The notes under the pieces are model-generated. The model was not told where the DNA came from and did no database searches. It worked only from the letters and a program-made list of their open reading frames with translations. From positions 20,726 through 84,725 of the forward strand of contig CAWEMY010000012.1 in assembly GCA_963810305.1 (NCBI GenBank): a stretch of DNA of 64,000 nt, read 5' to 3'. Position 1 is the first letter of the stretch, and each line of letters opens with the position of its first letter. Below are positions 48,177 to 57,337 of the stretch, one piece after another. Source of the stretch: JACDCA01 sp963810305 (GTDB lineage: Bacteria > Acidobacteriota > Vicinamibacteria > Vicinamibacterales > 2-12-FULL-66-21). A program made the position numbers and the translations under genes.

Positions 48177-51100
48177 TCAGAAATCGAAACGTAACGAGAG
48201 CTGCATCACGCGCGCACCGACGGCCACACCGGTGATCTGGCCGAAGGTCGTGCTGTTGATGTTCTCGTCGCCGTTGGTGAAACTGACACTGTTGGTCAGG
48301 TTGAACGCCTCGGCTTTGAACTCGAGGTTATAGCGGCTGGCGATGCGCGTCCGCTTCGACAAAGCGAGATCGAGGTTGAAGATCCTCGGCGCATCGAATG
48401 CCATCACGGGAAGGTTACCCACCTCACCCGGTCTCGGGTTGAAGAAGATCTGGCCGGCGAAACCGGGAGTGTTCCCGAGGTTATCGGCGCCAACCGCACG
48501 GCCGGTCGCCGGGTCGACTACCTTCGGGTCGATCCAGTAGATCGTTCCATCGGGCTGCTTGAAGACGCCGATGAGCTTTTTGATCTCGTCGACGCCGAGC
48601 GTGCTGATCGCGGTGTTACAGCTTGCCTGCGTGCCGCAACTCGAGCGACCGGCACGGTTGAGGGTGCCGCGACCCGAGAATATCGTAACCGGCGAGCCAC
48701 TCTGCAGGTTGACGATTGTGCCGATCTGCCAGCCTCCCAGCAGCACGTTCGACAGCCCGCCGCCGTTCAGCCACCGCCGGCCGGCGCCGAACGGCAGCTC
48801 GTAGATGGCGTTCGCGTTCATGACGTGGGTGTTGTGGAACACCGACCGCCCATAGTTTATCTCCGGACGGTTGTTGTCCATGAACGCTTCGAAGCGGTTC
48901 TGCCCGGTTCCATCCGAATCGGTGTTCGTATCGGACAAGGTGTAGTTCACCTGCGCGAAGAACCCGTTGCGGAACTGGCGCCGGAGCTCGAGCTGCAGCG
49001 CGTTGTAATCGCTGAAGCCGCCGTTGAGAATGGAGTTGGACGAGTAGATGCCGGGGTTCTGCAGGAACGCCGCCCGCGCACTGGCTCGAGCCGGAGCGCC
49101 GGTGCCCAGCATGTAGGTGTCGGCGAGCCGCCCCGGCTCGTTCTGCTGAAGGGACTGGATGACCGTTGCGTTGGTCAGGGCGACCCCAGTAAACGTCGGC
49201 AGAACGGTGAGCGGCTGGCTGCCCGGAACGTTGGGGTTGAAGACCGGGCTGAACGGCAGGCCGGCCTGCTGGGCAAGGAACCCGTTCGACCGCGCCCGCA
49301 GGAAGTCGTCCATGAACGGCTGGCTCAGTTGGATCTGGTTGTTGTCGATACCTCTCCAGATCCCCCGGCCGAACGTCCCAACGTATCTCGCTTCGACCGC
49401 CATCGACCAGCGCAGTTCACGCTGGATCCCGACGCTGACCTGGTGCACGTGCGGAGACCTGATGTCGGGATCGATGCCCCACAGCACCGCGGAAGTGCTG
49501 AGCGCCAACTGGTCGTCGAGCGTCCGTTCCGACAGGAACGTCGGTGTCGTTATCACCGGCCGATTGCTGGTGACGTTGGCGAACTGATTGCTCAACGTGA
49601 CCGCAGTGCTCAGCCCGGCGTTGGCGGTCGAGGCCGCGCGCGCCACCGTCATCGTGTCTTCGTTGACGAAGGTCAGCGAGTAGCCGCCGCGAAGCGCGGT
49701 CTTTCCGTCCTTGGTCAGGTCCCAGGCGAAGCCGGCGGTCGGTCCGAAGTTGTTCAGGTCCTTGTTGTAGAACTCGCCGTTGACGAAGGTGATCCTTGTT
49801 GCCGGACTGAACATCGTGTCCTCGAACGAGCCGTTGATTATCGGCAGCAGGCCGAGGTCGTTGTCTTCGCGCAGCGGGCTGTAGTACTCCCACTTGAGGC
49901 CGGCGCGAACGGTAAAGTTCGGCTTCCACCGCCAGTTGTCCTGCGCGAACACGGCGATGTTGTCGAGTTTGTAGAACTCGTTCGACGGAATCCCGGGGAC
50001 GTAGCCGGACGTCTTGTCCTGCACCCTGAACGTCTGGCCTACTGAAGTGACGGTGCCGCTGAGGAATGACGCCATCGCGTTGGCGGTGGCCAGGTCGCCC
50101 GAGGCGATACCGCCGGGGAACTGCGCGGTATTCAACTGCACGTTTGCTGGTGCGGCAGCGCTGAATCCGAAGGTCACCGCCTGATATTGTCCGGCGAAGT
50201 TGTACGGATTCACGGCGTTCCGCTGCCAGCTGCCGCCCATCTGCAGCTGATGGTTGCCGCGCACGTACGAGGCGTTGTTGTTCAGCTGATAGGTATCGGT
50301 GTAGCGTCCCTGCGATTGGAAACCCGTCCCGGTACCTCCATCGCCTCCGATCGGATTGCTGATACCCAGCGCGGTGTTGTACAGCACCCCGCCAACGGCG
50401 TTATAGTCCCAGTCGCTGACAAACGCCACCGGGGCGAGGTTGAAGCCGCCGCGGAGCTCGTTCTGGAAGTTCGAAGTGGCCGCCCACCGCCACGCCAGGG
50501 CAAGGCGCTTCGGATCAGAACTGGTATACACCAGCGGGCGCTCCGAGACACCGTCGAGGTCGGTGCGGTCGTCGATCTCCTTGAAATAGCTGAACACGCC
50601 ATCGAAGCGATGCGCGTCGGTCAGGGTGAAGTCGATCCGCCCCGTGAACGAGTCGCGCTCGTTCAAGTCGGTCTGCAGGAAGCGGTATCCCGCGGTGTTG
50701 AGCAGCCGCCCCGCCTCGGAGTCACCGTCGTCGAAATTATTCACGTTCGACGGACCGGGCACGCGCGAAAGGATCGACCGGACGGTTGGGTCGGCCGACA
50801 GCCCGGCCAGTTGCAGCACATTTATGGACCGGACGTTGCCGGACAGATCGACGTAGCGGAACACGCCATCGGCGAAGTCCTGATGCACCGGGATCGTCAG
50901 GTCCGACGCCGGCTGCTGCGTCTGCCGCTGCCCCTCGTAGGTGAAGAAGAAAAACAGCTTGTCGCGGCGGATCGGACCGCCGGCGCGGCCGCCGAACTGA
51001 TTCCGTTTCAACTCCGCCTTCGGCAGTTCCGATGCGTTGTTGAAGAACGAGTTCGCCGCGAGGTTGTTGTCACGGTTGAACTCGAAGACGCTGCCGCTGA

Positions 51101-51851
51101 AACGATTGGTGCCCGAGGGGGTCACCATCCGGACGGCGGTCGCGCCACCGGCGGCGTCGGCGCCCGCAACCGAGCTGGTCAGCGAGAATTCCGCGACGTT
51201 GTCAGAGGTTGGCCGGTTCGGCAGGAAGTCGAGCGAGTTGGTACGGATGAAGTTGTCCTGGATGTTGATGCCGTCCAGCGTCACCTGCGTCCAGGTCGGA
51301 CGACCGCCATTGATGACCGTGTTCGCCCGCGTCGTCACGCCTGTGACGCCCGCCTGCAGGTTGATCAGGTTGGTGACATCGCGGCCCGCCAGCGGGATGT
51401 CGAGCACCTGCCTCTGCACGATCGTGCTCGTGACTTCCGGCGTGGTCGTCGTGACCAGCGATGCCCCGGCGGTGACCGTCACGATCTCCGTCTGGGCACC
51501 GATCGACAGCTTCGCGGTCAGTGAATACTCCTGACCGACCGCGACGTTGACGTCGGTGAACTCCGCGGCCTTGAAGCCCTCGAGGGCCACCACCGCCTTG
51601 TAGGTGCCGACGGGAACCTGCGGAAACAGGAACGCGCCGTTCTCCCCCGCGGTCGTCGTCAGCACCTGTCCGGTGCCGACGTTTGTGAGGGTGACGGTTG
51701 CGCCCGGCAGCACGCCGCCGGACTGGTCGAGCACCGTGCCGGCAATACGGCCGAGGGTCGTCTGAGCAACGGCGGTCGCCGCGACAAACAACACGAGCGC
51801 GCCAATGCACAGGGCTGTGCACAGCCCCCCTTTAGCGAGACTTCGATTCAT
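48177..51851 (-). CDS. Oar-like TonB-dependent receptor 3, intact
   Basis: 1,224 residues in a single uninterrupted frame. Signal peptide MNRSLAKGGLCTALCIGALV cut after AVAQ; TLGRIAGTVLDQSGGVLPGA starts the regulatory-like domain; plug RPTWTQVTLDGINIQDNFIR; barrel ends RVMQLSLRFDF with a terminal Phe. Closely similar to receptor 4 along its length, including the phrase TNSLDFLPNRPTSDNVAEFS. ATG chosen because it matches the start of receptor 2 (MNRSL). Own promoter region and terminator. Confidence 0.94.
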   Translation of the reverse strand: MNRSLAKGGLCTALCIGALVLFVAATAVAQTTLGRIAGTVLDQSGGVLPGATVTLTNVGTGQVLTTTAGENGAFLFPQVPVGTYKAVVALEGFKAAEFTDVNVAVGQEYSLTAKLSIGAQTEIVTVTAGASLVTTTTPEVTSTIVQRQVLDIPLAGRDVTNLINLQAGVTGVTTRANTVINGGRPTWTQVTLDGINIQDNFIRTNSLDFLPNRPTSDNVAEFSLTSSVAGADAAGGATAVRMVTPSGTNRFSGSVFEFNRDNNLAANSFFNNASELPKAELKRNQFGGRAGGPIRRDKLFFFFTYEGQRQTQQPASDLTIPVHQDFADGVFRYVDLSGNVRSINVLQLAGLSADPTVRSILSRVPGPSNVNNFDDGDSEAGRLLNTAGYRFLQTDLNERDSFTGRIDFTLTDAHRFDGVFSYFKEIDDRTDLDGVSERPLVYTSSDPKRLALAWRWAATSNFQNELRGGFNLAPVAFVSDWDYNAVGGVLYNTALGISNPIGGDGGTGTGFQSQGRYTDTYQLNNNASYVRGNHQLQMGGSWQRNAVNPYNFAGQYQAVTFGFSAAAPANVQLNTAQFPGGIASGDLATANAMASFLSGTVTSVGQTFRVQDKTSGYVPGIPSNEFYKLDNIAVFAQDNWRWKPNFTVRAGLKWEYYSPLREDNDLGLLPIINGSFEDTMFSPATRITFVNGEFYNKDLNNFGPTAGFAWDLTKDGKTALRGGYSLTFVNEDTMTVARAASTANAGLSTAVTLSNQFANVTSNRPVITTPTFLSERTLDDQLALSTSAVLWGIDPDIRSPHVHQVSVGIQRELRWSMAVEARYVGTFGRGIWRGIDNNQIQLSQPFMDDFLRARSNGFLAQQAGLPFSPVFNPNVPGSQPLTVLPTFTGVALTNATVIQSLQQNEPGRLADTYMLGTGAPARASARAAFLQNPGIYSSNSILNGGFSDYNALQLELRRQFRNGFFAQVNYTLSDTNTDSDGTGQNRFEAFMDNNRPEINYGRSVFHNTHVMNANAIYELPFGAGRRWLNGGGLSNVLLGGWQIGTIVNLQSGSPVTIFSGRGTLNRAGRSSCGTQASCNTAISTLGVDEIKKLIGVFKQPDGTIYWIDPKVVDPATGRAVGADNLGNTPGFAGQIFFNPRPGEVGNLPVMAFDAPRIFNLDLALSKRTRIASRYNLEFKAEAFNLTNSVSFTNGDENINSTTFGQITGVAVGARVMQLSLRFDF

Positions 51852-51918
51852 TGAGCCCCCATCCATTCAAACGAACTGTCTGACGGGTCGTCCCGGAACC
51901 GCCGCGATAACCCGACGT

Positions 51919-51928
51919 GCACGCACAG
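51919..51928 (-). promoter_or_regulatory. Shared leader motif CTGTGCGTGC, TonB receptor 3
   Basis: Sixty-eight bases before the ATG, directly followed by ACGTCGGG. Confidence 0.6.
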
Positions 51929-51984
51929 TGTTGGGGTCCCCCTGAGGGGGAACCGCCGTCGGTGTCGCGTCCGATAGCCGAGAG

Positions 51985-52013
51985 AACTACCGTGTAAACG
52001 GCGGGACGATCAA
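51985..52013 (-). promoter_or_regulatory. Candidate promoter, TonB receptor 3
   Basis: Minus-strand TTGATC (52013-52008) and GTAGTT (51990-51985), 17-base spacer with CCGTTTACACG. Same layout as for receptor 2. Confidence 0.55.
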
Positions 52014-52141
52014 TAGCGAAAGTGAGGCCAATAGTAGGGCCCCTGTTATCAAGGGCTTTCTGGCTGGGACGGGCGGTTTATTCAACCTTCCCGACGAAAA
52101 AAATCCAAAAGACCGTAAGAAAAAGCCCCCGCGCCGTCCGT

Positions 52142-53074
52142 CTACCTGGTCCCGAACGGCGCTGCGGTGGCGCGGAGCGTCACCCCCTCGAGCATGATGC
52201 CGACCTGAAGGTCCTTGATCCTGCTGGAGCCAGCGCGAGAGAAACTCACCAGATAGCTGTTCGACAACTCGGCGCTCAACCGTGTCAACGCCGGCCGCAG
52301 AGCCATTACGCTCGTCACTCGCTGGCGCCCTCCGCCGGTCGCGGACGTTCCCTGTTCCAGCAACTGATCGCGTTCACGATCGCCTTCTCCGACGGAGGTC
52401 ACCGCTCCGAGCCGCTGACTGTTGGTGGGGATATCCCTGGTGACACGTGTCGCTCCCGATGCCACCCCGCCCGCCAGCGACACGGCATGGAACGCGAAGG
52501 ACTGCCCGATCAACCGCTTGATGACGCCGCCCGCCGTCTTGCCACTCGACTCGGGACTCTCGGACGTGATGGCGACGATCACCGGCCGGCGGATCTCGAG
52601 CCGTTCCATGTCGCGCAGCGCCAGATCGACCGCGTCGAGCAAATGCGATCGCTGATGCGACCAGCCGAACATGCTGGTCGTGCCCTGTCGAAGCGTGACC
52701 TGATCCTGTGTGAAGCTGACGACCGGTACGGCGCGATCGCCGAACGCATAAACGGCCACCTGATTGAACCCGGCGAGCCGCTCGACGAACTCGGTCACCG
52801 CCAACCGCAGCCTCTCATCCAGAACGCCATTGACCGAACTGGTATCCACGAGCACGGCAACGTGCATGGGAATCTCCAGCGGCTCCGCCTTCAAGACCTG
52901 GCGGTCCTTGCCGCTCTCCCGCACCGCAAAATGCTCGGCGGTCAGCCCCGCGACTGGCGCGCCGTCAGCTCCAATCACAGTGACGTAGACGTACTTGTTG
53001 GTGTCTTGTGCGAGCGCAAGTGTCGGCGACAGCAGCGCCAGGGCCAGAGTGACGGAGTGGCGGATGCTCGGCAC
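52142..53074 (-). CDS. VWFA-related Acidobacterial domain protein 2
   Basis: 310 residues with signal peptide MPSIRHSVTLALALLSPTLA cut after LAQ. VYVTVIGADGAPVAGLTAEH, MHVAVLVDTSSVNG, MFGWSHQRSHLLDAVDLAL, RRPVIVAITSESPESSG and an end GVTLRATAAPFGTR identical to that of protein 1. The MIDAS is again partial (DTSSV). It lies downstream of TonB receptor 4, mirroring protein 1 and receptor 3, so the pair is a duplicated module. Confidence 0.88.
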   Translation of the reverse strand: MPSIRHSVTLALALLSPTLALAQDTNKYVYVTVIGADGAPVAGLTAEHFAVRESGKDRQVLKAEPLEIPMHVAVLVDTSSVNGVLDERLRLAVTEFVERLAGFNQVAVYAFGDRAVPVVSFTQDQVTLRQGTTSMFGWSHQRSHLLDAVDLALRDMERLEIRRPVIVAITSESPESSGKTAGGVIKRLIGQSFAFHAVSLAGGVASGATRVTRDIPTNSQRLGAVTSVGEGDRERDQLLEQGTSATGGGRQRVTSVMALRPALTRLSAELSNSYLVSFSRAGSSRIKDLQVGIMLEGVTLRATAAPFGTR

Positions 53075-53094
53075 GAAAACCCCCAGACACTGTC

Positions 53095-53116
53095 GTAGTC
53101 CAGCCCTTCAGGGCTG
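53095..53116. repeat. GTAGTCCAGCCCTTCAGGGCTG palindrome copy
   Basis: Inverted-orientation copy of the repeat at 23321-23375, between TonB receptor 4 and the VWA protein 2 gene. Confidence 0.85.
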
Positions 53117-53137
53117 CGTCAGTTCGAAGAAAAGAGA

Positions 53138-53158
53138 AAGGCCGCCAAGGGCGGCCTT
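53138..53158 (-). terminator. Intrinsic terminator after TonB receptor 4
   Basis: Minus-strand AAGGCCGCC and GGCGGCCTT form a 9-pair stem around CTT, followed by TCTCTTTTC. It lies between receptor 4 and VWA protein 2. Confidence 0.8.
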
Positions 53159-53226
53159 CCCCGGTACTCAATGCGCCGGTCGACTAGAGGTCCCCGCGTC
53201 AGCGGGGCGTTATCAAGCAATGCGAC

Positions 53227-53270
53227 CTAGCGAGGCGGAGCCTCAAGCGTCTGAGGCGCAGCCTCGCTAG
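53227..53270. repeat. 19-bp imperfect inverted repeat containing the receptor 4 stop codon
   Basis: Arms 53227-53245 and 53252-53270 (CTAGCGAGGC... and ...GCCTCGCTAG) pair with two mismatches around a 6-base loop. The right arm includes the receptor stop codon. No T-run. Confidence 0.8.
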
Positions 53271-56200
53271 AAGTCGAATCGCACTGACAGCTGAACGACG
53301 CGCGCGGCGATGTTCACGCCGGTGAGCCGGCCGAACGTCGTCGCTGTTGATGTCCATGTCGCCGAGGAAGAAGCTCGGCGTGTTCGTCAGGTTGAAGGCT
53401 TCACCCTTGAACTCGAGGGCGTATCGATCCAGGAACCGGAAGCGCTTCGAAAGAGCCAGGTTGATGCTGAACTGCGCCGGCCCGTCGAACGCCAGGATAG
53501 GCAGGTTACCGACCTCGTTGGCAGCCGGATTGAAGAACACCTGCCCGGCAAAGCCCGCAGTGTTGCCGAGATTATCGGCGCCTACGCCGCGGCCCGGTGG
53601 TCGTGTCGATGACCTTGGGATCGATCCAGTAGATCTTGTCTCCCACCTTGTGGATGCCGAGCAGGTTCTTGATCTCGGCGACCGACAGCGTGCTGAAGGC
53701 CGTGTTGCAGCCGATCGGATCGGCGCAGTTGGACCGACCCGCACGGTTGATCGTGCCGCGCTGGGAGGTAATGCTGACTGGCGAACCGCTCTGCCATGCG
53801 ATGACGGGGCTGACCTGCCAGCCGCCGACGATCTGGTTCAGGAAACCGGTGCTGTTCAGCCATTTGCGTCCTTCGCCGAACGGCAGCTCATAGATCGCGC
53901 TGCCGCTGAGGACGTGCGTGACGTGCGAGACCGACCGCCCGGTGTTGAGCTCGGGACGGAAGTTGTCCATGAACGCCTCGAACCGGTTCTGCGCCGTACC
54001 GGCCGAATCCGTGTTGGTGTCGGACAGCGTGTAGTTCATCTGACCGAAGAACCCGCCGACGAAGCGGCGGCGGACTTCGATCTGCAGCGAGTTGTAGTCG
54101 CTGAATCCGCCGTTCTGCATCGCCTGCGCGGCGTAGATCCCTGGATTCTGCAGGAAAGCCGTCCGCGCCGACGCGCCGAGCGTGCCAGTCTGCAGCAGGT
54201 AATTATCGACCAGCGCGCCGACCTGCGTTCTGCTGAATGGCGCTGACGACCGCAGCGGTGCCGAGCAGACCGGGGTTGGTGGCCGGACCGAAACTCGGCA
54301 GGACCGTCAGCTGCTGGCTTCCGGGCACGGCAGGATTGAACGCCGGACTGTTCCCCAAACCGGCCTGGGTCGCCAGGAATGAGTTGGACCGTGCCCGATT
54401 GAAGTCAGCCAGGAACGCGGGGCTGTATTTGAGCTGGTTGAAATCCCTTCCACGCCAGATCTGACGCCCGAAGGTTCCGACGTAGCGCGCTTCGACCGCC
54501 GTCCCCCAGCCGACCTCGCGCTGCACACCGACGCTGACCTGGTGGACGTAAGGGGCGGTGATGTTGGGATCGATGCCCCACAACGGCGTGTTCGGATTCA
54601 GCGCCACCTGATTCGCGAGCGTCCGCTCGGACAGGAATGCTGGCGTCGGCGGCAGAGGCGTCCCTGCCGACACGGTCGTGTACTGCTGGGTGAGGCTGGG
54701 AGTCGTGGTGAGCCCGGCGTTCCCTCGAGCGGTTGCGCGGGCGACGGTGATGGTCTCCTCGTTGACGAAGCTGAGCGAGTACCCGCCTCGAACCGCAGTC
54801 TTGCCGTCGTTGGTCACATCCCATGCGAAGCCAATCGTCGGCCCGAAGTTGTTCAGGTCCTTCTCGTAGAAGTGGCCGTTGACGAAACCCACGGTCGTCG
54901 CCGGGTCGAGCATCGCCTCTTCGAACGACCGCCCGTTGAGGATGGGCAGGAACCCGAGGTCGCCGTCTTCCTTGAGCGGGCTGTAATACTCCCACTTGAG
55001 GCCGCCGCGCACGGTGAAGTTCGGCTTCCAGCGCCAGTTGTCCTGGAGGAACAGCGCGATGTTGTCGAGCGTGTAGAACTCGTTCGACGGAATGCCCGGC
55101 ACGTAGCCCGACGTCTTGTTCTCGACCTGGAACGTCTGCGCCACGGAGGTGATGGTGCCGCTCAGCCAGGACGCCATCGCGTTGGCGTTGGCGAGATCCG
55201 TCGTGCTGATCCCGGGCAGCTGCCCTGACGTCAGCTGGACCGACGCTGGCGCCGCGGTGCTGAACCCGAACGACACGATCGGATACTGACCGGCAAAGTT
55301 GTAAGGGTTGACGCGATTGCGCTGCCAGCTACCGCCAAACTGCAGTTGGTGAGATCCCATCATCAGCGAGGCGTTGTCGTTCAACTGATACGTATCGGTG
55401 AACCGGCCCTGCGCCTGGAAACCGGTGGCGGTCCCGATGCCGCCTACCGGGTTGGTGATGCCCAGCACCGTGTTGTACAGGACGCCACCGACACCGGCGT
55501 AGTCCCAGTTCGTTTCAAATGCCACTGGCGCGAGATTGGCGCCACCTCGCAGCTCGTTCTGCAGCTTCGAACTCGCCGCCCAGCGCCATCCGAACGCGTA
55601 GCGCTTCGGATCGGAGCTGGTGAAGACCAGCGGCCGATCGGGTGAGATGAAGTCGAGGTCGGTGCGATCGTCGGTCTCCTTGAAGTAGCTGAAGACCCCC
55701 TCGAAGCGGTGCGCCTCAGTCGCCGTGTAGTCGACCCGGAACGTGTACTGATCGCGATTGTTGTAGTCGGTCTGGTTGAACCGGTATCCGGCAGTATTCA
55801 GCAGACGCTCCGAGGTGGAGTTGCCGACCTGGAAGTTGTTGACCTTCGATGGATCCGGCAGGAGCGACAGGAACTCGCTCCGCAGCTTCTGATCGATCGT
55901 GAGACCGGTCAGCGACATCAGGTTGGCGGACCGCAGAACGCCGTCACTCCCGACGTAGCGGAAAACCCCGTTGTAAAAATCGGCGTTCGCCGGAATGACC
56001 AGATTCTGCGATGGCTGCTGGGTCTGCCGCATGGCTTCGTAGTTGGCGAAATAGAACAGCTTATTTTTTTGAATCGGACCACCCACACGACCGCCGAACT
56101 GATGGCGGCTCAATTCCGGCTTCGGCGTCGACGGGATGGTTGAATTGTTGAAGAAAGAGTTCGCCGCGTATTTGTTGTCGCGATTGAACTCGAACACGCT

Positions 56201-56960
56201 TCCCGTGAACCGATTGGTACCGGAGGGCGTGATCATGCGGACCGACGTGGCGCCACCGGCGGCGTCGGCGCCCGACACCGACGACGTAATCGAGAACTCC
56301 GCGACGTTGTCTGAGTTCGGCCGGTTCGGGAGGAAGTCGAGAGAGTTGGTACGGATGAAGTTGTCCTGGATGTTGATGCCGTCGAGCGTGACCTGTGTCC
56401 AGGTCGGACGGCCGCCGTTGATCACGGTATTGGTGCGATTGATGAACGCCTGAACGCCCCCCTGCGCCTTGATCAGGTTGGTGACGTCCCGGTTCGCCAG
56501 CGGAATGTCGAGCATCTGCTTCTGCAGGACCGTCGATGTCACTTCAGGGGTCGTCGTCTTGATCAGCGAGCTGCCGGCCTCCACCGTGACGGTTTCGCTG
56601 ATCGTGCCGATGTCGAGCTTGGCGGTGAGGGAGTATTCCTGACCGACGTTGACTATGAGGTCGGTATAACTCTTGGTTTTAAAACCCTCGAGGACGATGT
56701 CGACCTTGTAGGTTCCTACCGGCACCTGCGGGAACAGGAATGTCCCTTCGGCCGTGCTGACCGTGGTCTGCACCTGATTGGTCTGCTGATTCGTCAGTGT
56801 GATGGTCGCACCCGGCAACACACCACCGGATGAATCAGTGACCGATCCAGCCAGCCGCCCGAGGGTGGTCTGCGCGACGGCGGTCGCGCCAAGGAGAACC
56901 GTGAACGCGAACACAGTCAGGGCGAGAGCCCGGCCCCGTTCGAAAGAGACTTCGATACAT
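53267..56960 (-). CDS. Oar-like TonB-dependent receptor 4, four frameshifts
   Basis: Paralogue of receptor 3. The ATG at 56960 (MYRSLF) has GGGGGGA upstream and matches the other receptors' starts, but the frame shifts within about 15 bases; the rest of the signal peptide reads ALALTVFAFTVLLGATAVAQ. Regulatory-like domain TLGRLAGSVTDSSGGVLPGA, plug RPTWTQVTLDGINIQDNFIR, barrel ending VVQLSVRFDF. Other breaks near 54210, 53590 and 53330. About 1,225 residues when rejoined. Ligand unknown; it probably shares one with receptor 3. Confidence 0.9.
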
Positions 56961-57024
56961 TGATCCCCCCGTTCATAAGAAACGAGTGACAGCGGTACGG
57001 TCACAGCCGCAAAAGCTCCGACCT

Positions 57025-57034
57025 GCACGCACGG
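57025..57034 (-). promoter_or_regulatory. Shared leader motif (CCGTGCGTGC), TonB receptor 4
   Basis: Sixty-five bases before the ATG; first bases differ (CC for CT) but GTGCGTGC is kept, followed by AGGTCGG. Confidence 0.55.
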
Positions 57035-57094
57035 GAGGGAGGTCGGCCCGCCTTGCAGCGGTCCGTCGTCGGTCTTCGCGTCTGACAGCCGAGA

Positions 57095-57122
57095 AACTAC
57101 CGTGTTAAGGCGGGACGGTCAA
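57095..57122 (-). promoter_or_regulatory. Candidate promoter, TonB receptor 4
   Basis: Minus-strand TTGACC (57122-57117) and GTAGTT (57100-57095), spacer 16, one base shorter than in the other two and in the same place where the CCGTTTACACGG palindrome is damaged. Confidence 0.5.
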
Positions 57123-57337
57123 TAGCGAAAGTGACGCCAATGGCTGGAGGCCTGTTTTCAAGCGCTTTTAAGCTGGGACGAGCGATTTATTCAATTATTT
57201 GTCGAAATCGATCCAAGAGACCGTAAGAGAAGCCAGGGCGAAATCGGCGCCTCCCGGATTCCGGACCGCGCTTGCGTGGCCGCGGACGGTCTTGTCAACA
57301 CCCGAGAATTGAAAAGCCGGGCACCACCTTGTCTCGT

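Larger units (their letters stand above)
51852..52141. other. Conserved intergenic promoter/leader region of TonB receptor 3
   Basis: No gene. Homologous to the regions upstream of receptors 2 and 4. It contains a local hairpin GGTTCCCCCTCAGGGGGACC inside the CCGACG...CGTCGG pairing. Confidence 0.8.
56961..57337. other. Intergenic promoter/leader region of TonB receptor 4
   Basis: No gene supported. Positions 56961-57230 are homologous to the regions before receptors 2 and 3. The remaining ~100 bases next to the VPS10-like stop show nothing I recognise. Confidence 0.75.
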
